This document shows positions 56,701 to 64,000 of a stretch of DNA of 64,000 bases, in pieces (the first letter of the stretch is position 1; each line of letters opens with the position of its first letter). The DNA lies in contig CM029609.1 of assembly GCA_017311315.1 (NCBI GenBank), positions 45,147,166 through 45,211,165 on the forward strand, written 5' to 3'. The DNA comes from Dendrocalamus latiflorus (Eukaryota; Streptophyta; Magnoliopsida; Poales; Poaceae). The notes under the pieces are model-generated. The model was not told the origin of the DNA, did not search any database, and saw nothing but the letters and a program-made list of their open reading frames with translations. The position numbers and the translations under genes are program-made.

Positions 56701-57591
56701 TTTGGGACCAACCTCAATGTGATTGAGGAGGTCAAGGACTTTCTGTCCAAGAATTTTGAGATGAAAGATTTGGGAGTGGCTGATGTGATTCTTAACATTA
56801 AGCTACTGAGAGAAGGTGATGGTGGGGTTACACTCGTGCAATCCCACTATGTGGATAAGGTCTTGAGTCGCTTTGGTTATAGTGACTGCAAGTTTGCTTC
56901 TACTCCTTATGATCCTGGTGTGTTATTGAGGAAAAACCGAAGAATAACAAGGGATCAATTGAGATACTCCCAGATCATTGGCTCATTGATGTATTTAGCT
57001 AGTGCTACGAGGCCTGACATCTCGTTTGCTGTGAGCAAGCTAAGCCGGTTTGTTTCAAATCCGGGAGATGATCATTGGCGTGCTCTTGAGAGAGCAATGC
57101 GCTATCTAAAGGCAACTGTGAGCTATGGCATTCACTATGCTGGGTACCCAAAGGTACTGGAGGGCTACAGTGATTCAAACTGGATCTCTGATGCCGATGA
57201 GATAAAAGCCACGAGTGGATATGTGTTCACACTTGGAGGTGGTGCTGTTTCCTGGAAGTCTTGCAAGCAGACCATCTTAACGAGGTCAACAATGGAAGCA
57301 GAACTCACAACATTAGATACCGCCACTGTTGAGGCTGAGTGGCTTCGTGAACTCCTTATGGATTTGCCGGTGGTTGGAAAACCGATACCGGCTATCCTGA
57401 TGAACTGTGATAATCAGACTGTAATTATCAAGGTGAACAGTTCTAAGGACAACATGAAGTCATCTAGGCATGTTAAGAGGCGGTTGAAGTCTGTCAGAAA
57501 GCTGAAAAACTCCGGAGTGATAGCACTGGACTATGTCCAGACAGCTAAGAATCTGGCCGACCAATTTACAAAGGTTTATCACGTAATGTGA
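53458..57591 (+). pseudogene. Copia Gag-Pol polyprotein, disabled
   Basis: One frame runs from ATG 53458 with two nonsense codons, TAG at 54799-54801 and TGA at 56236-56238. A one-base loss in the G run at about 57571-57574 changes the C-terminal end. Domains in order: Gag with CCHC knuckle CFVCGDSGHWAKDC (about 54460), protease DTGANIHV (about 54630), and integrase zinc site (HSRLCH...CHAC, 55020-55130). The integrase core residues are in HSDLCEMNG, SDSGGEY and NGIAERKNRT. Reverse transcriptase has YVDDILIFG (about 56680) and RNase H has GYSDSNWISDADE (about 57165). The first about 80 codons lie in the LTR. A possible 204-nt in-frame intron (53514-53717) would remove a hydrophobic stretch. 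Function is lost through the nonsense codons. Confidence 0.93.
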
Positions 57592-58175
57592 TAGATAGTG
57601 CATCGAGTGAGATGGGCCTGAGACCCACATGAGTCGTACCATAGTGGTAACTTGTTCTACGTGATCGGAGATCCCGTGAAGTAGGATGGTGAAACAAGCT
57701 GTTGGTTGACTGGAAGGAGAGACCTTTACAAGGCTCATTTCTTCAGTGATGCACTTCTCTCCTATTCTGTATGGCAGGTTGGTTTTTACCTCAATGTGAT
57801 CCGAGTGGCTTATTTAAAGCAGAGATGTCGGCCTACAGGACATCTTAGAAGGAACACACCTATATGAGTTCGACTGCTGGTCACAGTCTATGAGATTTGG
57901 GTGATCTCTAGATACTCATGAATAGGTATGGAGTATGACTTATACGCTCCAACCAGAGGGGATGCTTTAGGCAGCCTAGTACTAGTAAAGGAATTGGGTA
58001 AAGCTTGTTCGCGCAAAACTGTCAATTCAAGGCATAGTCCATTGTTCAGTTGTGGATGAGTGTAACTCCTTTCCTAGGTGGATGTTCAACTTAACAGTCT
58101 CCATCGAAACACTGGTATATCAAACAACAGCAGAACTGAGAGCATTTCTCGTGTGCCTTGAAATTTGGTGGGGAT

Positions 58176-59179
58176 TGTTGGATTAATTGGGATTGGCCCA
58201 TTTTAATTTAGCAATTAATCAAATGAAATTCCTAGGCCCACTATTAGTGCTATGTGCAAAAACTGTTTAGTCCCATATGGAGAATTGAATGGGAGTTATA
58301 CCACTTTAAAAGGTGGAACGAGGTAACCCCCTTATGAAATTGAAGAGAGCCAATACGCGCGCGCGCTCGCTCGCTCGCCTCGCCTCGCCACGCCACGCCG
58401 AGCCGAGCCGTGCCGTGCCGTGCGGTGCGTGTGCGTGCGTACGCGCAGGCGTGTCGGGTGCAGGCGCGTTTTTCTTTATCTATTCGAAAATCGAAACGCA
58501 CTGATTCGCTGGCAGTAACGGTTTAGTTACTAGTGGTTTATAACTGCGGTTACTTTCGAGTAATGGCTGCAGTTACTGGTCTCTTCATTTTTTGCTGTTA
58601 CAAGAGAACAGAGCATAAGAAGGCTCTCCTCTCCATACGAAAAGGGATACGAACAAACAGTACTCTCGCTGTTTTTGTTGCTGCTCTCTGCAATCTCCGG
58701 TCCAGAACCTTGCGCGCACAAGTTTCTGGGTGAGTAGACCTCCGGAACTTCGTCCGTTTGTGTACCTACACGGGTAGACGGGCGATCAAGTTTTTGGGGA
58801 GCGCATCGGCGCGACTACTCAATCTGCGACATCTACTTCCTGGTGGTGAATCGTTCGCGGGATTGCACTGCGAACATCTTCCTGCATCAAGCCTCGTCCT
58901 GCATCACGCCTCGATCGACTACACCAAATAGGCCATCATGTCGACTGATGGTAACGGCGCCTCTGGTGCCTCCGGCACTGGCCCCGCCCGAGGGTATAAA
59001 CTGCAAACTTCTTTGATGTATTTTCTGTGCGCTATGATTTGTTAATAGATGTTGCTGTTACCTTGTTCATTAGCGAATATGAATACATCATTGTTAGATC
59101 GCTCATACCTTTCTATGTCATGTTTTATATGCTAAATTTCTGGATTAAAATATGCCGAAAATTGACTAGATCTCCAACA
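58176..59179 (+). repeat. 3' LTR of the copia element
   Basis: 1004 bp, starting TGTTGGATTAATTG and ending TCTCCAACA. It is followed by the target duplication GTTAA. It includes a (CG/CT)-rich simple stretch near 58350-58450 that is longer than in the 5' LTR, plus the extra block absent from the 5' copy. Confidence 0.95.
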
Positions 59180-59259
59180 GTTAACACCAAGGTGAAAACA
59201 CAAGCTAGCAAATTGGATAAGCAATAATTGATAGCGCAAAACAGCATCTTAATAGTAGC

Positions 59260-59500
59260 TTATGGTTGAAATTGCATTGAAATTATACTGTAACTGAAAG
59301 TGGCTTATTTGGCGTAATTAAATTTTAAAAAATTTAAAAATAGAAAAATATATTAGCTTATCATGGACAACACAAACGGATACGAGAAAAAAGAACCGAT
59401 AAAAAAGTTTAAAAAAAACCAAAAGTTCAAAAAAGACGAAATTTATAAATAGTGAAAGATAAACCGGAAGCCAGAAGCTCAACCGAAATGAGTGGGGCGT
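59260..59500 (-). repeat. Family A MITE-like copy
   Basis: An inverted copy of the 15145-15694 family with GACGAAATTTATAAATAG, GAGAAAAAAGAACCG and GTGGCTTATTTGGCGTAATT. It starts about 80 bp after the copia insertion. Confidence 0.65.
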
Positions 59501-61329
59501 AAATGGATTGCATGCACGAGGTAGCCAGCCACCTTGCATATGCACTTGGCTTTCGTCGCGATCCATTGGCGCGCATTTGAATTGTGAACCAATGGATGTA
59601 TTGACCAAGCCAACCAGGTAGTTAGACCGAGCGCGCGCTATGCACAAGCCGCTCGCAATCACAGGGACGAAGTGACCAGTGGGTTCTTTTTGATTGGCCG
59701 GTAGGTTATGATTGTGACGGATGGCTTTTGATTTTAGCGTAAGTGTTTATAAGAATGAACTGAATACCGATAAATCGTTTAAAAAAATTATCTCGAAAGG
59801 TTGTATTAATAAACCATTAAAAAATAGTGAAGAAATCGTTATATTTATTTATTCGAATGAAGCCATAAATTTACCTTGAAAAAAAGCCAACACATACACG
59901 TTGCGAGCCCATAGTCGAGACGCGTGTGAAGCTCTCCTTGGTTCGCCTCAGTTCTCAATTGATTTCGTGCTGCCGTCCATACTCTTGTTTCTTCTGGTGA
60001 CATGGACTGATTAGTAAATTGTTTAGTCCGGAGATAAACGCACAAATAACTCGTTTACTGTTCAAGATCTCATCTTGGGCTCGAGGAATATTTTTGCCAC
60101 GAATTTGGACGGTTTGAAAAGTGACAAGTAGGTAGGCGAGTCGGCCTAGGGCTATGAGTCGCTGTGGAACCCACGCTCGTTCTCCCTCCACCTGTTGTCC
60201 CTTCCTTCGAAGAGCTTCACAGGATCTGCCGGTGGAATCCGCACCAACGTTTTCGCAAACTTCCCCTTCATCTTTCGTTGTTTTAAGGATTAGGTCAGTT
60301 GGTGGTGTACAGTACAGACAGGGTGGTGCTCTAGTTTTTTTTCTTCTTAAACTTCTGACCGCGGTTTTTAAATTTTTGACTAAAATTATACTTAATTATT
60401 GTTAGTTTTTTCTAAAAATAAGAAAAATTAAAAAACTGTTATATCATTACGGATAATACAAAGAAATAAGTAAAAAACAAAAAACTAAAATAAACTAAAA
60501 TTAGAAACTGATATTTCTAAATAATTTTTAACTTACATAAATTAAAAACAAAAAAACAAAAGCTGAATCCGTTTAAAACACGACCATCAATTCAAGCTAC
60601 GGCTTTCCAAGATACTATTTGAGGATACGCACGTGTATCGTTTCTTCAATTCATTCTACATCGCGTGATAAGTCTACCAAGTAACTTGTGCCTTCACGGA
60701 ACAAACTACTATCCTTTTAAGTAGGTAGGAGTGACTAATCTACACCTTTCATTGTTCGTGCAATGTTCCCTACTGTCACATTACCTCGTACAAAACTACC
60801 TGCCAAGTAAAACTGAAATTGAAATGTGCGCGTGTCCAGTAGCCGGACCAGAACTAAATTTTAGATAGAACAGAATTGCTAGCATTTAATTAACCACTGA
60901 GTATCGTGTGATCTTTTTCACAGCCATTAATCAAGTAGTACATCTGGTGTTATGGACTTTTAACCATGAAAAGCTAGGAATATATCTATCTCAATTTCTT
61001 AATTCTAGTGACAATGTACCAATAGTGTAGTTCAGTGTAAACATTAAAGGTGCAATACTTTTAGCAAATTGCATTGAAAGTCGCAGATTTACAGTCATTC
61101 ACTTCTCTACTCTCTAATTTGTTTTCTGCAAATCTATTTTTACTGATACATCTATGATCTATCTTAGTTTTCAAATGGCAAATATAATTATAAGTAGTTC
61201 TTACTGTAGGAATTAATACAATTGTAAATATTATTGTAAGTAGTTCTTCAAATCTATCGTATGTCACTCACAGACTCACAGTTGCAGTCATTCACTTCCA
61301 TAATTTATTCCCAAATTGCAATGAAAAAA
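59501..61329. other. AT-rich intergenic DNA, no gene seen
   Basis: No convincing coding sequence. An A-rich block at about 60350-60590 may be another diverged family A copy, but the match is weak. Confidence 0.5.
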
Positions 61330-61597
61330 CAAGTACCTTGAGAAAGCAGTCGCTGGCTCATTGTAGCCCCATGGCCGCCGCGCCTCGCTCCCCTTGCCAG
61401 TGGCCGTCGGTGTTAGATCGAGGAGGCTGACTAGAGAATGACGAATAGGTGGTCTAAAATTAAACAAGTACCTTGAGAAAGTAGTCGCTGGCTCATTGTA
61501 GCCCCATGGCCGCCGCGCCTCGCTCCCCTTGCCAGTGACCGCCAGTGTTAGATCGAGGAGGCCGACTAGAGGATGGCGAATAGGTGGTCTAAAATTT
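61330..61597. repeat. 135-bp tandem duplication
   Basis: Two units (61330-61464 and 61465-61597) begin CAAGTACCTTGAGAAAG and end GGTGGTCTAAAAT, with about six substitutions between them. The unit contains a GC-rich centre (ATGGCCGCCGCGCCTCG). It is non-coding. Confidence 0.9.
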
Positions 61598-62689
61598 TTT
61601 TTCTAATTAATTATCAATTTCTATTTGGCTAAACTAAGTATAAGATGCGGAAGCTTAACTCAAATTGATTTAACACAAATATCACCTAAATTAATTATGT
61701 TTACCTAAGTGTACCAACACTCTAAGCCTTATGAAAATGTTTGCAATTCTAGGATGACAAGCAATCAATTTAATTCTATGAATATAAATTGTGTTGAATG
61801 TAAATTGAGCATAAGAAAATAAACCATAATTGACACGGATACTTTTTACCGTGGTGTTCGGAGACTTATTGATCTCTCCTAGTCCACGTTGAGGTTAGCC
61901 CAAACGAATTAGACCGGCTCCACGAATTAAGCTGAAACACCTTAATCCACTAGTGGTATCTCTTTCCCGCTCCAGGTAGGTAAGCTTTAACCTTCACAAC
62001 CTTACCAAGATACTCAACCTTTTTTGAAAAGATCACCGCTCACGGCGTCTTCAACGCCTTCTAGGAGTCAACAAACTCCAAGAGTAATAAGCCAAACAAC
62101 TCGCTTGACTCTCACAACGTGCAATGAATGCACAAGCTCAAATGGATACACAATCCGCCTTTAGTTGCAACACATGCAATCTAGAACTTTCCTTCTTGCT
62201 CACAAGGTGCAACACATGGACAATTGAGAGGAAGACCTCACACTAGCGCAAGAGAGCAAAATGCAGTGCCAAAAGTTATACTCTAATCGGCCACAAGGGG
62301 TATATATACCCTACATCTCGAATCTAGCTGTTGGGACAGAAAAACAAGATTTCCGGAAGTACCATCGGCTTACGGCCGGTACTTTCGCTCCCCTCTGCAA
62401 CGGTCAGAAAACTAGCCGTTGCAGGCAAATCTGGTAATTCCGATATGCAAAGTCTGGAACTACCGATCATTGAAAGTACCGCAACACTCGAGCAGAACTA
62501 CCGATTTTCTCAGGGACGAGAAGACTCCACATAGGTGTCTCTCTAGAAAAAACATGCTGCTACACAAGCTAGTCATTCTGAAACTCGAAAGTACTGCTCA
62601 CACAAAGCTGGTAGCACCGTTCGCTGATCAGACCGCTCACAAAGAGCCGATCAGACCACTCATATAGAGCTAATCGAAAGTACCGATCG
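61598..62689. other. Repetitive, transposon-like, non-coding
   Basis: From 61830 the sequence reads like non-coding DNA of a grass retroelement (TACCGTGGTGTTCGGAGAC, ACCTTACCAAGATACTC). From 62340 short GTACCG and CTACCGAT motifs recur and lead into the array at 62690. No domain or terminal repeat could be fixed. Confidence 0.4.
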
Positions 62690-63400
62690 TCAACTATATT
62701 GGTCTCTGACCACGTCAAATAGTTCGACCACTTAGGTCTCTGACCACGTTAATCTTCGACCACGTTGTCTGGTTCGTCCACACAGGTCTCCAACTACGCT
62801 GGTCTCCGACCACACATATCTCCGACTATGCTGGTCTTTGACCATATATTGGTTTCAACCACTCAGGTCTCGACCACGTCAACCATGTCAATTTTTGATC
62901 ACACATATTTCCGACTACCACGTTGATCTTCGACCACGTTGTATCAATCACGTCAGTTTGACCATGTCGATTTCGACCACACAGATCTCGACCACGTTGA
63001 TTCCATCACGCTGGTTTCGATCACCCAGATCTCGACCACGCCGGTTCAACCACGCTTGTTTTGACCATGCAAATTTTGATCATACAAATATCGACAACGT
63101 CAGTTCGGACCACGCTGGTTTGACCACGCCGGTTTCAACCATGCTGATTTTGATTACACAGATCTTGACCACATCGGTTCCGACCACACTAATTTGGATC
63201 ACACAGATCTCAGTCACGTCGGTTCTGACCACATTGATTTAGACCACTTGAATCTTCGACCACGTCGATCTTCGATCTCATTGGTTCGACTACGTCGGCT
63301 TCGATCACGCTGGTTTCCGACCACACAGATTTTCAACCACATTGGTTTGACCATAATGGTTCTCGATCACACAGGTCTTCCGACCACCAACAAACATGGT
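62690..63400. repeat. GACCACG-type array (copy d)
   Basis: About 30 loose units of 20-25 bp have the pattern CGACCACGT or CGACCACAC followed by a GGTTTC or GGTCTC. Unlike copies a-c, most units are direct (GACCAC only), with few GTGGTC arms. No Helitron hairpin end was found nearby within the window. Long open frames here are by-products of the repeat. Confidence 0.75.
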
Positions 63401-64000
63401 AGTTCCGTGATTACAACACTGGTAGTTCCGACTAGTGGTAGTACCGTAGAATACACTACGACATTTCTGATTTCTTTGAGAAGCGCATATACTTCAACAG
63501 ATTTTGCAAATCACATTTGCAAACTACAGTATAATGCACACGAGGATTATCCATGGTTCCCAACAAGTTGCAAAATACATTTGCACACTTTTATAATCAT
63601 GACACAAAGATTATATATACGAGCTTCAACCATTTGCAAAACACATTTCCAAATATAAGCCTCATACTACAAAGAATGGAAACATGAATTTAACACTTGC
63701 AAAACACATTTACATGATGCCATCTTTCATCTTGACTTAATGATCTTCAACCCATGAAGTCATCCCAAGTCATCATCATTTGTAGAATCTAACCTATTCA
63801 TTCAACTCATGAAAAATATGTTAGTCCATAAAATAATTGTTATCAGTTACCAAACTTCACCATTAACACATAATGAGGGACTAGATTTTACAATATCCCC
63901 CGTTTGGTAATTCATGACAATCTCAATAAATAATGAGATAGAAATTGAATTGCGAGTATACAACATGTACACAACACTTGTATACTCTAAGATAAGCTTT
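63401..64000. other. Right edge, no gene seen
   Basis: AT-rich sequence with repeated short CAAAACACATTT-like words (CAAATCACATTTGC, CAAAATACATTTGC, CAAAACACATTTCC). No coding region is supported. Confidence 0.5.

Larger units (their letters stand above)
52841..59179 (+). mobile_element. Ty1-copia LTR retrotransposon
   Basis: The element has two LTRs, one coding region in gag, protease, integrase, reverse transcriptase, RNase H order (copia order), and a 5-bp duplication GTTAA at 52836-52840 and 59180-59184. A purine-rich tract (TTGGTGGGGA, 58165-58174) directly precedes the 3' LTR. The 5' LTR is shorter because it lacks about 110 bp present in the 3' LTR. Apart from indels the LTRs differ by roughly 1-1.5% by eye, which suggests a young insertion. 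Three lesions in the coding region make it non-autonomous. Confidence 0.96.

Noticed and set aside
62838..63658. Long open frames with repeated TTQISTT- or DHADFDH-like residues
   Set aside because: They are translations of the GACCACG array and have no independent support.

Overview
The window is nuclear DNA of a flowering plant, almost certainly a grass and probably a panicoid one. The evidence is spliced genes with very GC-rich first exons, grass-type transposon families (Mutator with a plant mobile domain, Tourist/Harbinger and hAT MITEs, Helitrons, Ty1-copia), and gene pieces that read like their grass orthologues. There are no operons, rRNA, tRNA or CRISPR arrays. Family names are from memory of protein families; no database was searched.

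Layout. 1-6.6 kb: a decayed minus-strand Mutator-like transposase followed by a plant-mobile-domain (PMD) region, abutting a long (TA)n tract. 9.0-9.4 kb: an intact intronless bZIP gene. 12.0-14.7 kb: a two-exon RING-H2 gene on the minus strand. 16.1-21 kb: a Helitron-like element holding pieces of a WD40/TFIIIC-like gene and a MAP70 gene plus arrays of inverted GACCAC/GTGGTC repeats. 21.8-24.4 kb: a broken AAAP amino-acid transporter with a Helitron copy in its leader intron; a second copy lies at 25.3-27.2 kb.

28.8-38.6 kb: BLOS2 (BLOC-1 subunit 2). A hAT element sits 62 bp before its ATG. Its first intron holds several MITEs and a second Helitron-like element (30.9-36.5 kb) with six beta-glucosidase exons. 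Its last coding exon is split by a stack of nested MITEs and a TRIM, all at one TAA target. 41.7-45.8 kb: an intact five-exon ABHD17-type hydrolase. 50.6-52.8 kb: a Harbinger-type element with a captured seven-transmembrane-protein fragment. 52.8-59.2 kb: a Ty1-copia element with both LTRs and a GTTAA target duplication. 59.2-64 kb: repeats, ending in another GACCAC array.

Three genes look functional (bZIP, RING-H2, ABHD17-like); BLOS2 is uncertain. The main interest is how the mobile DNA works on its hosts: Helitrons and a Harbinger element carrying exons, a shared hairpin-rich array found in several places, and a transposon stack in BLOS2 with splice signals at both ends that could have made a new intron.
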